Source of the DNA: a virus
Length of the DNA: 64,000 nucleotides
Direction: 5' to 3' (one strand)
Virus record (IMG/VR): IMGVR_UViG_3300043436_000583
Coordinates: 51,852 to 115,851 of that record
The position numbers were made by a program, and so were the translations under genes. Position 1 is the stretch's first letter; every line of letters starts with the position of its first letter. Positions 43,233-50,452 of this stretch are shown in pieces. The notes under the pieces were generated by a model. The model saw nothing but the letters and a program-made list of their open reading frames with translations, was not told where the DNA came from and ran no database searches.

Positions 43233-43580
43233 TTACTTTTTAGATTTCATACGAGGAGCCATCTCACCACTACGCTTTTCTATAATTTCAGATTCACGCT
43301 TTAAAGCAGCCTTTCTGAAACTTGCTGGATTAATCTCTTTTGAAGCTGCTTGCTTCTTATTAAGACCAAATTGCATTTCAGAACGTCCACCATTTTTCAT
43401 CTTGGTAGCACCTAGTTCTTTATCTCTTTTTAAAGTAGCCTTCATTCTAGCACCTGCTAAGGTAGCTTCTTGAACTTTAGTCCAAGCACCATTAGGATCA
43501 ATAGGTCCTACACGTTTGTCAGAAGCATTTAAGCCTGACATGCTACCCATTCCATCCTTAGATTTTTTAATCTTTCCCAT
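43233..43580 (-). CDS. Basic protein with MGKI tag
   Basis: 115 aa. MGKIKKSKDGMGSMSGLNAS; helical middle (WTKVQEATLAGARMKATL) and MKNGGRSEMQFGLNKKQAAS. Member of the tagged basic set, 5 nt before 42817-43227. Confidence 0.6.
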   Translation of the reverse strand: MGKIKKSKDGMGSMSGLNASDKRVGPIDPNGAWTKVQEATLAGARMKATLKRDKELGATKMKNGGRSEMQFGLNKKQAASKEINPASFRKAALKRESEIIEKRSGEMAPRMKSKK

Positions 43581-43590
43581 TATTTTTCTT

Positions 43591-43863
43591 TTATTTTTGT
43601 TCTGGAATCTCTACAATTATACCTGATTCAACACCACTAGCTAATGTTTTTTCAAGAACATCACCAGCTTGTTGTGCTAGGATAACAGTCTGTGCTTCCT
43701 TTGTGCTTGTTATAGCACGTAATGTGTTTAATAACAATCCAAATTCACCACCACTGATTGTGAATACTGTGTCTTGTGCCCAAGTGTATTTCTTTGCTGG
43801 GTCAAATTTAGGACCTTGAGGAGCTGATTCTTGAGCTCCCTCTAAATTAATAATCTCTGCCAT
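43591..43863 (-). CDS. Hypothetical 90-aa protein
   Basis: Starts MAEIINLEGAQESAPQGPKF (ATG 43863 chosen because the promoter -7 box at 43887-43894 excludes the longer frame). A helical core KYTWAQDTVFTISGGEFGLL, then TSTKEAQTVILAQQAGDVLE. First gene after a perfect promoter, so it heads the basic-protein operon. Not recognised. Confidence 0.65.
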   Translation of the reverse strand: MAEIINLEGAQESAPQGPKFDPAKKYTWAQDTVFTISGGEFGLLLNTLRAITSTKEAQTVILAQQAGDVLEKTLASGVESGIIVEIPEQK

Positions 43864-43886
43864 ATAATTATATTTTGGTTTAGTCA

Positions 43887-43918
43887 CAAAGATATGCAGT
43901 TATTGCGTATCTTCCAAA
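43887..43918 (-). promoter_or_regulatory. Perfect Bacteroidota promoter
   Basis: TTTG (CAAA at 43915-43918), 20-nt spacer, TATCTTTG (CAAAGATA at 43887-43894). The -35-type box lies in the end of the upstream gene. Drives 43863 and probably the tagged basic genes. Confidence 0.8.
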
Positions 43919-44193
43919 TTTATTTCGAACGTTATAGTTGCAGAACTTTTAATACTTTTAGATAGATTTAATCTAATCTGAAACAGGTTGTGTAGCTTTA
44001 ATATCTCCTGCAGCAACATATCATTGTACATAGGCAATGAGGGAGCTAATCTAAAGTGATACGATAGAGGATTCTTAGTAATTTCTAACGTAGAAAGTTC
44101 ATCAACTGAGGAAATTACTCCCTCAAGGTGAGCAAAATAAGCTATTTCATTATCTTGCATGACTTGAGGGAAGAATTTTTTATTTACTTGCAT
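43900..44193 (-). CDS. Hypothetical 97-aa protein
   Basis: Alpha/beta protein (VISSVDELSTLEITKNPLSY, then NDMLLQEILKLHNLFQIRLN) ending in strands (SATITFEINLEDTQ). One-base overlap with the ferritin-like gene. Unknown. Confidence 0.6.
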   Translation of the reverse strand: MQVNKKFFPQVMQDNEIAYFAHLEGVISSVDELSTLEITKNPLSYHFRLAPSLPMYNDMLLQEILKLHNLFQIRLNLSKSIKSSATITFEINLEDTQ

Positions 44194-44597
44194 TAAGACA
44201 AGGTTAATAAGTATTTAGTTTTAGCAGCTTCACCACTTAAGGCATCAGCTAAATTAGCTATATCATGAAATTTATTAGTCTCACCATATGCTTTTAAGTT
44301 GCTAGCAAAGTCCATTAGTGCTGTGACAACTGAATTAGCGTCTATTGTACTCAATGCTTCTATTTTATATACACCAGGACGTTTACCTGTATACCCCATG
44401 ATCTTCTCAATTACACCATCTTTGAAATCATGTACATAATCATACAATCCTCCTAGAGCTTGATGCTCAGCATAACTCTTTGTCTGCCAATGCAATAGAT
44501 GTAGTTGCTCATGAAAATATGTAAGCTTTCCAGCTACTGTTTCCAAGTTTAATTCTCCTGATTTCATCATCTCCTCAGGGAATAATGATTTTGCCAT
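44193..44597 (-). CDS. Ferritin/Dps-like four-helix protein
   Basis: 134 aa. LTYFHEQLHLLHWQTKSYAE, then HQALGGLYDYVHDFKDGVIE, then IMGYTG resembles the first half of Dps/ferritin-type bundles with His and Asp/Glu ligands (HxxLHxxHW, then YDxxHDFKD). Related phage proteins of unknown role (DUF5856-type) exist. Whether it binds iron or DNA is not visible. Confidence 0.65.
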   Translation of the reverse strand: MAKSLFPEEMMKSGELNLETVAGKLTYFHEQLHLLHWQTKSYAEHQALGGLYDYVHDFKDGVIEKIMGYTGKRPGVYKIEALSTIDANSVVTALMDFASNLKAYGETNKFHDIANLADALSGEAAKTKYLLTLS

Positions 44598-44609
44598 GTT
44601 GTTTGAGTT

Positions 44610-44903
44610 TTATCCAGGTGATGTAGTCGTAGTAGTAGTAGTTGGTGTAGCTGTAGTAGTTGTACTAGTAGTTGTACTAGTTGATGTACTTGTACTTGTA
44701 GAAGTAGAAGTAGTAGTTGTAGTAACTGGAGCCTCTGTAGTAGTGGTTGTAGTGGTTGTAGGATTACAACACTCATTTGCATCTATCTCTTGCCAGTTAC
44801 CAACCTTTGGTTTGAATCTTTGTAGTATTAAGCTACCTGCTATGACACGTCCTGTACCATCGTAACGTACATATGCTTTTAATTTATTATTGCTATTTGC
44901 CAT
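44610..44903 (-). CDS. Mucin-like Thr/Ser-tailed protein, copy 1
   Basis: 97 aa. The N-terminal 50 residues form a small domain (KAYVRYDGTGRVIAGSLILQ, then KPKVGNWQEIDANECCN); the rest is almost only Thr and Ser with Pro, Ala and Val. Paralogue of 44916-45206. The tail looks like an O-glycosylation substrate; the domain probably docks to the virion. The antisense Val-rich frame (44596-44865) is a shadow. Confidence 0.7.
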   Translation of the reverse strand: MANSNNKLKAYVRYDGTGRVIAGSLILQRFKPKVGNWQEIDANECCNPTTTTTTTTEAPVTTTTTSTSTSTSTSTSTTTSTTTTATPTTTTTTTSPG

Positions 44904-44915
44904 GTTTATTTAATT

Positions 44916-45206
44916 TTAACGAGGTTCAGTGGTTGTTGTTGTAGTTGTTTCTGGAACAGCAGTCGTAGTAGTAGTCGTTGTACTTGTACTTGTGCTAGTA
45001 GATGTACTAGTAGTTGTGCTAGTGCTTGTACTACTGGTTGTAGTAGTTGTAGAAGGAACGTAATTGCAACATTCATAAGCTGGGATCTCTACCCACTTAC
45101 CTACCTTGGGTTTCTTTCTTCTTAAGATTAGGCTACTTGGAACGATTCTTCCAGTACCATCAAAGCGTACATAAGCTTTGAGAGGGCGATTAGTATTCTG
45201 GGCCAT
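44916..45206 (-). CDS. Mucin-like Thr/Ser-tailed protein, copy 2
   Basis: 96 aa. Same architecture: KAYVRFDGTGRIVPSSLILR, then KPKVGKWVEIPAYECCN, then a 45-residue Thr/Ser tract. Two adjacent copies suggest duplication with divergence of the head domain (basic in this copy). Lies next to a glycosyltransferase gene (45209). Confidence 0.7.
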   Translation of the reverse strand: MAQNTNRPLKAYVRFDGTGRIVPSSLILRRKKPKVGKWVEIPAYECCNYVPSTTTTTSSTSTSTTTSTSTSTSTSTTTTTTTAVPETTTTTTTEPR

Positions 45207-45208
45207 AA

Positions 45209-46225
45209 TTAATAATTTATATTATATTTGTTTTTTAAATCTATAAGCTGTGTTAGATAGTAATGATTAGCTTTTTTCTTAGAATTCTCATCATTAAGCA
45301 CCTTATCTAAATGTGTATCTTGAAAAGGATCTTTACCAGCGTGATATGCTCCTTTATAGAAAGCAGGATATCCCATACTAGTTTGTCCTGTAATCCCTGC
45401 ATTGTGTAATATTGTTGTTCTCTCCAATTTCTCTATAGGATCTGAAGACCAACAGAATTCCAATTCAGGAATGTTCTTTGTTTCTTGTTCTCTAAGCCAA
45501 ATGTTCCATAGCACAGCCCACATATCTGCACACCAGCTTTGAAACCCTTTGTCTTCATTTTTGAAGAACTCTTTATTTATATTCTGAAGGTAGATACGTA
45601 TTAATATACAGTCATTCATCACCTTCTTCCAAAAGTCACTGTCTATGTTCTTAAGAAAGTATTGAGCTCCTCCTGAGTGATCATTGTTAGCTTCAGCTAT
45701 CTCTCTTGTTATACCAATTAAGCTTGTAAGCTCAGCTAATATGTCTCTAGTGCGATATTCTTCTAGTTTGTCTGGTAGAACATCTCTTTCTTTACTATCA
45801 AAGTATGAAGCATTGATGTAACTATTTGTGTCAGACAAGTAGTTTATTTCATCATCCTTGAATTTCTCAAGGTCAAATTTATCAGTGAAGATTACATCAC
45901 AATCACAATAAAATACTGCTTTGGTAATCATCTCAGGGTGGTCCTGGAAATATCTCATTAAGCAATATGGACGTAGGATAGGAATATAAACTCCTAAATA
46001 CTTACTTACATCCCCTGAATCCTTGTAGAAAGCAAACTTTGCTTCTGGATACAGTTCCATTATCTTCTCCCATTTACCATTGTATTCTCTAAAACTAGGT
46101 GTGTACACTAAAACAATTGCTTTGTCTGAGTGTCCAAGCTTCTTCAAGCTTTCCAACCATAGATGTACCTGCCATGTGTAGTATACATCATCTGGCTGTG
46201 CACAGATAAATTTAAGATCCTTCAT
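45209..46225 (-). CDS. Glycosyltransferase (GT-A-like)
   Basis: 338 aa. KDLKFICAQPDDVYYTWQVH, then IVLVYTPSFREYNGKWEK, then FYCDCDVIFTDKFDLEK (DxD motif), then SGGAQYFLKNID and WCADMWAVLWNIWL. Built like glycogenin/GT8-type or related DxD glycosyltransferases. Its genes are flanked on both sides by Ser/Thr-rich virion-type proteins, so these are attractive acceptors. Confidence 0.75.
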   Translation of the reverse strand: MKDLKFICAQPDDVYYTWQVHLWLESLKKLGHSDKAIVLVYTPSFREYNGKWEKIMELYPEAKFAFYKDSGDVSKYLGVYIPILRPYCLMRYFQDHPEMITKAVFYCDCDVIFTDKFDLEKFKDDEINYLSDTNSYINASYFDSKERDVLPDKLEEYRTRDILAELTSLIGITREIAEANNDHSGGAQYFLKNIDSDFWKKVMNDCILIRIYLQNINKEFFKNEDKGFQSWCADMWAVLWNIWLREQETKNIPELEFCWSSDPIEKLERTTILHNAGITGQTSMGYPAFYKGAYHAGKDPFQDTHLDKVLNDENSKKKANHYYLTQLIDLKNKYNINY

Positions 46226-46252
46226 ATATGTAGTTTGTTGGTTTTCTCTTTA

Positions 46253-46396
46253 TTAAGGAGTAGCTGTAGTGGTAGTGCTAGTTGTACTAGTAGTGCCATT
46301 AGCTGTAACTTGTGTCAAATATTCCAATTGCTTGGATATCTGCCAAAGTAAATTATCTGTTGTACTCCAACCTATTTGTCTAGATGGTATTGCCAT
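46253..46396 (-). CDS. MAIPSRQIGW-tagged Thr-tail peptide
   Basis: 47 aa: MAIPSRQIGWSTTDNLLWQI, then SKQLEYLTQVTANG, then TTSTTSTTTTATP. The first 24 residues are near-identical to the start of 46399-47121, and the end is a short Thr/Ser tail like the mucin-like genes. Probable virion or tail-associated peptide with an O-glycosylatable tail. Confidence 0.65.
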   Translation of the reverse strand: MAIPSRQIGWSTTDNLLWQISKQLEYLTQVTANGTTSTTSTTTTATP

Positions 46397-46398
46397 TG

Positions 46399-47121
46399 TT
46401 AAAATGTTTTATTTAGTATAAAGACATCACTATAAATACTATTTTCTGGATCAGTGCTGCCCCAGGTTGCTGTGATATCTAATGTGTTACTAATTGTAGT
46501 GTTAAATGAGCTACTATTTACAGTGTTAAATCCAAAACCTTCAAAGGCACCATTGTTTGTTTTTAAATAAGTAAATCTACCTAATGATGCAATTGATGCT
46601 ACACCAGCAGCTCCAATCTGTCTAATTGTAAAGTCAACATTTAGAGACCATATATCATTTGTAACAGCACTTGTAAGAGTTTGAATACCACTATCAAGAA
46701 GTATAGTAGATCCTGCTTTCACTTTAATTCTTATAGTTTCATTGTTACCAGCATCTATAACACCTCCCATAAGCACTCTAAAAGAATCACCAACAGTGAA
46801 TCCATTAGCTGGTACAGTTAATGTACCTACACCACCATTGATTAATGTGGTTTCTACAATTGTTCCAGAGACAGGAAAACTATCTCCTGTTTGGCTAAAC
46901 AGTCCATAGTTTAATGATACAGGTAGTGAAGGACTAACTCCTGAAGTACCACTTGATCCTGAGATACCTGAAGTACCTGACACACCAGAGGTACCTGATG
47001 TACCAGAACCTCCAGACGTACCACATGCTACTATACAACCTATCCCTTCTATCTGTTTAGAGATTTCCCACAACAGGTTGTCAGTTGTGCCCCATCCTAT
47101 CTGTCTACTTGGTATCGCCAT
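46399..47121 (-). CDS. Collagen-like virion protein with GTSG repeats
   Basis: 240 aa. Tag MAIPSRQIGWGTTDNLLWEI, then CGTSGGSGTSGTSGVSGTSG, then ISGSSGTSGVSPS: Gly-x-Ser/Thr repeats like the collagen-like regions of phage fibres, with Ser and Thr in place of Pro. The C-terminal 170 residues are a beta-rich trimeric-fibre-type domain (VNADFT, YSDVFILNKTF). Heads an operon driven by 47129-47159. Probable tail-fibre or decoration protein and possible glycosylation acceptor. Confidence 0.75.
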   Translation of the reverse strand: MAIPSRQIGWGTTDNLLWEISKQIEGIGCIVACGTSGGSGTSGTSGVSGTSGISGSSGTSGVSPSLPVSLNYGLFSQTGDSFPVSGTIVETTLINGGVGTLTVPANGFTVGDSFRVLMGGVIDAGNNETIRIKVKAGSTILLDSGIQTLTSAVTNDIWSLNVDFTIRQIGAAGVASIASLGRFTYLKTNNGAFEGFGFNTVNSSSFNTTISNTLDITATWGSTDPENSIYSDVFILNKTF

Positions 47122-47128
47122 AATCTAA

Positions 47129-47159
47129 CAAAGATATGTTACTTTTTAATATTAACAAT
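47129..47159 (-). promoter_or_regulatory. Promoter of the collagen-like gene
   Basis: ATTG (CAAT at 47156-47159), 19-nt spacer, TATCTTTG (CAAAGATA at 47129-47136). One mismatch in the -33 box. Confidence 0.7.
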
Positions 47160-47210
47160 GAGTGTCAATAATTTACAATAACAATTTTAGTTATATGTGT
47201 TTTAACTTTT

Positions 47211-47381
47211 TTAGTTAGAGAATCTTCCATCAAGCTTCCACATGATTTCGTTCCCTATTTTAGTCTCTAGTTGAGGATTTACCACGCTTAATGTAAGCAT
47301 AATGGCTTGGAAGCTCAAAGCAAAGATAACCCACATGAATGCTAGACGTGCGAACACGTCTATAAATTTTACTTTTCTCAT
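47211..47381 (-). CDS. Small membrane protein
   Basis: 56 aa. MRKVKFIDVFARLAFMWVIF, then ALSFQAIMLTLSVVNP: one transmembrane segment and a hydrophilic C-terminus. Starts at the ATGA overlap with the gene upstream (47378-47381). The longer frame at 47260-47463 is a shadow of this and the next gene. Confidence 0.6.
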   Translation of the reverse strand: MRKVKFIDVFARLAFMWVIFALSFQAIMLTLSVVNPQLETKIGNEIMWKLDGRFSN

Positions 47382-47506
47382 TTGCCTTGTCTATTATAAG
47401 GTTTAGTAGCTTTGTCCTTAGGACCTTTAAACTTGGTAGCTTTGCCACCTTTACGTTTGCCAAAGGTAACCTTTTTTGTAGATGACCCCCCTTTTGCTTT
47501 TGCCAT
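47378..47506 (-). CDS. Tiny basic protein (42 aa)
   Basis: MAKAKGGSSTKKVTFGKRKG, then GKATKFKGPKDKATK: basic, disordered, same character as the tagged basic proteins at 41-43 kb. ATGA overlap with the membrane protein. Confidence 0.6.
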   Translation of the reverse strand: MAKAKGGSSTKKVTFGKRKGGKATKFKGPKDKATKPYNRQGK

Positions 47507-47512
47507 GTTGGT

Positions 47513-47917
47513 TTATTTTAAACTTTGAAACTGTATTAGAATAATTGCGATTAATATAATCTTTTGAGCTAGATGGTATCTCTCCATAGTATTTATACTA
47601 CTTTCTCTTCTAAAGAAGATCTCCCTGTTAGCCTCATACTTCCATTTGTATTGCATTGCATCATAAAGCTTTCTTCCTAGACTATCACATTTGTTTTGTA
47701 ATGAGTCTATAATAAGTCTATTTGCTTGAGCATCAACCTTTAATGAATCTATTTGAAACCTATATTGTTTATATAATGTATTAATTGCATTCCCTTGTTC
47801 AATGGTCATTATCACCACAGAATCCCTACCTATCTTTCTTGTCTTTGGGTATTGGGAGTAGGATGAAATTGCTACCAGTGTCAGAACTAACACTATCAAG
47901 AGCTGCTTTAACTTCAT
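47513..47917 (-). CDS. Secreted coiled-coil protein, possible spanin-type component
   Basis: 134 aa. Clear N-terminal signal (KLKQLLIVLVLTLVAISSYS), then a coiled-coil periplasmic part (IEQGNAINTLYKQYRFQID, then SLKVDAQANRLIIDSLQNK) and a hydrophobic end (AQKIILIAIILIQFQ) that could be a second membrane anchor. The first 92 nt are encoded inside the lipoprotein gene 47826-48167 in another frame. Rz/Rz1-type spanins often overlap in this way. Function inferred. Confidence 0.6.
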   Translation of the reverse strand: MKLKQLLIVLVLTLVAISSYSQYPKTRKIGRDSVVIMTIEQGNAINTLYKQYRFQIDSLKVDAQANRLIIDSLQNKCDSLGRKLYDAMQYKWKYEANREIFFRRESSINTMERYHLAQKIILIAIILIQFQSLK

Positions 47918-48167
47918 TTAATTCTAATTTAAGTGTTGTAACTGTTTCATTTAGGTTAGTTATCTTCTCAACTGTTTCTGTAACAATCTTCTTTTGTGTC
48001 TCAGTAGCTTGGGCTTGAACTTGTAAGCTTAGCTTATTATTTGTTTCAACTTTGCTAAGAAGTTCTTCAAACTCCCTGTCTTCTTGAATAGAAGGATCAA
48101 CTTTTTGAGCAGTTGTAGTTTGGCATCCATAGATGAGTGGTATTAATATGATTAATAAATATTTCAT
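47826..48167 (-). CDS. Lipoprotein, o-spanin candidate
   Basis: 113 aa. MKYLLIILIPLIYGCQTT with lipobox Cys15, followed by a long coiled coil (EELLSKVETNNKLSLQVQAQ, then TEKITNLNETVTTLKLELNE region) and a Pro-rich end. An outer-membrane lipoprotein with coiled coil is the expected partner of the inner-membrane protein encoded next upstream (48167-48469). Confidence 0.6.
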   Translation of the reverse strand: MKYLLIILIPLIYGCQTTTAQKVDPSIQEDREFEELLSKVETNNKLSLQVQAQATETQKKIVTETVEKITNLNETVTTLKLELNEVKAALDSVSSDTGSNFILLPIPKDKKDR

Positions 48168-48469
48168 TAGTTAAGCTTTTTGATTGCTCCCAACTGTTGC
48201 AAAGTCTGCAACTGTGTAGTAGTCACAGCCTTAGCTGAATCACTAACTCTCAAAGATTCTTGTACCCTATCTAACCTATTTTCCACCTTTTCAATACGTA
48301 CATTCTGAGAAGTTGCCTGCTCTTTAAATGTTGTACGAACATCTATGTATAGGTATGAAATAGCAATGAGCACCAAGAAAAGGGTGCCCACAATTGGGTT
48401 TTTAGCAAACTCCTTAAAGCTTATAGGCAATGGGTTTGCTGATATATTTGTTTCTTTCTTTGCTGCCAT
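48167..48469 (-). CDS. Inner-membrane coiled-coil protein, i-spanin candidate
   Basis: 100 aa. Cytoplasmic N-terminus (MAAKKETNISANPLPISFKE), transmembrane helix (IVGTLFLVLIAISYLYIDV), then a periplasmic coiled coil (EKVENRLDRVQESLRVSDSA). Topology is that of a class I i-spanin. One-base overlap with the lipoprotein gene. Confidence 0.6.
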   Translation of the reverse strand: MAAKKETNISANPLPISFKEFAKNPIVGTLFLVLIAISYLYIDVRTTFKEQATSQNVRIEKVENRLDRVQESLRVSDSAKAVTTTQLQTLQQLGAIKKLN

Positions 48470-48615
48470 TATTTATAGTTTTTTAAAACTTGTTGAGCAT
48501 TAAGGGCTGTCCATACATTGTACAGCACTTCACTGTTATGTTGTAATAGTTCTGCCTTTTTAATTCCAGAGCGTCTGCTACGCATTGCTTTAGGTTTTTT
48601 CTTAGCATTTGCCAT
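48469..48615 (-). CDS. Small basic protein (48 aa)
   Basis: MANAKKKPKAMRSRRSGIKK, then AELLQHNSEVLYNVWTALNA, QQVLKNYK. Basic, helical C-terminus. TAATG-type overlaps on both sides. The basic start is like the other tagged proteins. Unknown. Confidence 0.6.
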   Translation of the reverse strand: MANAKKKPKAMRSRRSGIKKAELLQHNSEVLYNVWTALNAQQVLKNYK

Positions 48616-49010
48616 TATCTTAATTTGTTTTTGTATTCTAATACAGCCAAACGTTGTTTAATCTCTGCCCTTTCAGTAGCTGCTGATTCTTTTATATTAG
48701 TCATTCTTTCAACTATTTCCATCTTCATATCTGCCCTACTTTGTGCTGCTGCTGCCCTAATTGCTTCCATCTCAATAGTTGTTCCCTGAGGTGGTATAGC
48801 TTTGTTCTCAGCATTTACTACAACTGCTACCTTGTTATTCAAAATAGTTACCTGATTCTCTAATGCACTCACTTGTGTAAGTAACCAACCAATAGCTGAT
48901 ACACATATAGGTAAAAGAGTAAAGACTAGCTTTTCAACTAGTCCTGATTTGCTTTTATCAGCTGCCATCTGTTCAGATATCTTTTCATTCCTTTCTTCTT
49001 GGGTCATCAT
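48615..49010 (-). CDS. Transmembrane coiled-coil protein (holin-like accessory)
   Basis: 131 aa. A transmembrane helix around residues 25-45 (LVEKLVFTLLPICVSAIGWL) and a long Ala/Glu-rich coiled coil (MEAIRAAAAQSRADMKMEIV). Adjacent to the endolysin (4-nt overlap). May serve as holin or spanin-like element. Confidence 0.55.
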   Translation of the reverse strand: MMTQEERNEKISEQMAADKSKSGLVEKLVFTLLPICVSAIGWLLTQVSALENQVTILNNKVAVVVNAENKAIPPQGTTIEMEAIRAAAAQSRADMKMEIVERMTNIKESAATERAEIKQRLAVLEYKNKLR

Positions 49011-49612
49011 ATACTACCATTTAAAAGGTTATTGTATTCATTGAAGTGTTTGATACGATCAGGAAGACCTATTGTACCACCATTAACACGTTTAGTCACC
49101 TTAGTAACCACTGCGTCTGTAGCTCCCTCATCAGCAATCTTGTGTAATCCATTCTTATGGAAAAACCAAGCAGCAGATAAAAGTGGGTACTTTGTAGCTA
49201 TAAGGTCTGGGTTAGCTAGGATATCATCTTCAACTGTCTTATCAAAAGCAGCGTAGTTATCCTTCCCTGTTAACTGAATGTATCCACGTCCTCTAAACTT
49301 ATAACCTTCTCCAGAAGCTTGATTACCATTACCCATACGATTAGCATAGACAATATTGGCAATCTTTTCTGGCTTGCGTTCAAACTCTTTAGCACTCTCA
49401 GCAGTGAAGTACTTCTTAAAAATGCTCTGTAAACCAGCAGCACCATAGTTTAAGTTCTCTGACACAGCTTTGAATCCACCTGATTCATGTCCTGTTTGTG
49501 CTAAGAAATGAGCCAAACGTAATGCTGTATTGATTTCAAACTTATCTACTACACCAGGGATTTGTGCAATCACTGTGTCTGGAATGTGTCCTTTTAATTT
49601 ATCTACGTTCAT
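49007..49612 (-). CDS. GH19-type endolysin
   Basis: 201 aa. ALRLAHFLAQTGHESGGFKA contains the catalytic Glu43 (GHESGG), followed by ENLNYGAAGLQSIFKKYFTA, then GYKFRGRGYIQLTGKDNY. This is the chitinase/lysozyme GH19 fold used by many phage endolysins; no signal peptide, so a holin is needed. It cleaves host peptidoglycan at lysis. Confidence 0.9.
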   Translation of the reverse strand: MNVDKLKGHIPDTVIAQIPGVVDKFEINTALRLAHFLAQTGHESGGFKAVSENLNYGAAGLQSIFKKYFTAESAKEFERKPEKIANIVYANRMGNGNQASGEGYKFRGRGYIQLTGKDNYAAFDKTVEDDILANPDLIATKYPLLSAAWFFHKNGLHKIADEGATDAVVTKVTKRVNGGTIGLPDRIKHFNEYNNLLNGSI

Positions 49613-49614
49613 AG

Positions 49615-50208
49615 TTAATTAATTTTCCAATAGGAATTTACACCATATACAAGTTGATTGTTACCATTGATGCCAATGTTTAAGCCAAACATTTTATCAC
49701 GTTTAGACTTATATAACAATCCTCCTTGAAGAAGTTCTAATCCATTCTTGTTACCTGTAACACCCCCACCAATAAATAGAGCTCCCTTAGGAGGAGCCTG
49801 CTTAGTGATATTGTTTGTTACAGTGATTGTAGGAATCTTATAATTGTACTTATAAGACCTACCATGTATCTCGTTTTTATGTACTGTATCAGTTACAGCT
49901 ACATAGCCCAAAGTATCTATCTTTAATGTATCAGTATAGAGAGTCTTTGCCAAATGGGCAATGACCAAAGCATCATATTGTGCTTTAAGCTTAGGGTAAT
50001 TTGTGTCTGCAATATATTCTGCAGGTAGTGTGTCGTGTATTATCTGTTTAATCTTTAACTTCTTGACAATCAATGAGTCATGTACTTGCCAAGCTGTATC
50101 ATGTAATGTTACAGTGTCAGCTTTTATTTGAGGATAATTACATCCTTTATTTTGAAAAGCCATTGCAAATACTAAAGCCATTATGATAAACGTCAAAATC
50201 TTATTCAT
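49615..50208 (-). CDS. Exported protein with beta-rich C-terminus
   Basis: 197 aa. N-terminal hydrophobic segment (ILTFIIMALVFAMAFQNKGC) with a Cys, a helical middle with HDTLPAEYIADTNY, and a Gly-rich C-terminal part (GALFIGGGVTGNKNGLELLQ, then FGLNIGINGNNQLVYG) that looks like outer-membrane or periplasmic strands. In the lysis cassette between holin-like and endolysin genes. Function unknown. Confidence 0.6.
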   Translation of the reverse strand: MNKILTFIIMALVFAMAFQNKGCNYPQIKADTVTLHDTAWQVHDSLIVKKLKIKQIIHDTLPAEYIADTNYPKLKAQYDALVIAHLAKTLYTDTLKIDTLGYVAVTDTVHKNEIHGRSYKYNYKIPTITVTNNITKQAPPKGALFIGGGVTGNKNGLELLQGGLLYKSKRDKMFGLNIGINGNNQLVYGVNSYWKIN

Positions 50209-50452
50209 TATCTTCAGTTTGGTTTTTCTTATTGATAAACTTGTCTACAGAAGCAATTCCAAAACAAGCTATGGTCAAAACTTTGAATGAGTCATATATG
50301 AACTCATTGACAACCAACTCTTTATGCATACTTCCAGTGACAATATCTGCTACAGCAAATACCACCATGATTACAAAAGAAGCAAAGCCAATTACAGCTT
50401 TCTCATTGATTGTGTTATTATCATCAAATAGATCAGAGAAGAACTTTTTCAT
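50201..50452 (-). CDS. Holin-like protein
   Basis: 83 aa. Two hydrophobic helices (VIGFASFVIMVVFAVADIVT and SFKVLTIACFGIASVDKFIN) and a charged tail (NKKNQTEDNE). Typical size and topology of a class II holin. Overlaps both neighbours (8 nt with 49615-50208). Confidence 0.7.
   Translation of the reverse strand: MKKFFSDLFDDNNTINEKAVIGFASFVIMVVFAVADIVTGSMHKELVVNEFIYDSFKVLTIACFGIASVDKFINKKNQTEDNE

Noticed and set aside
44596-44865. Long Val-rich frame on the plus strand
   Set aside because: It is the antisense of the Thr/Ser tail of 44610-44903; repeats of ACT/AGT read as Val codons on the other strand.
47260-47463. 67-aa minus-strand frame
   Set aside because: It is out of frame with two better genes (47211-47381 and 47378-47506) that have an ATGA junction and normal small-protein composition.
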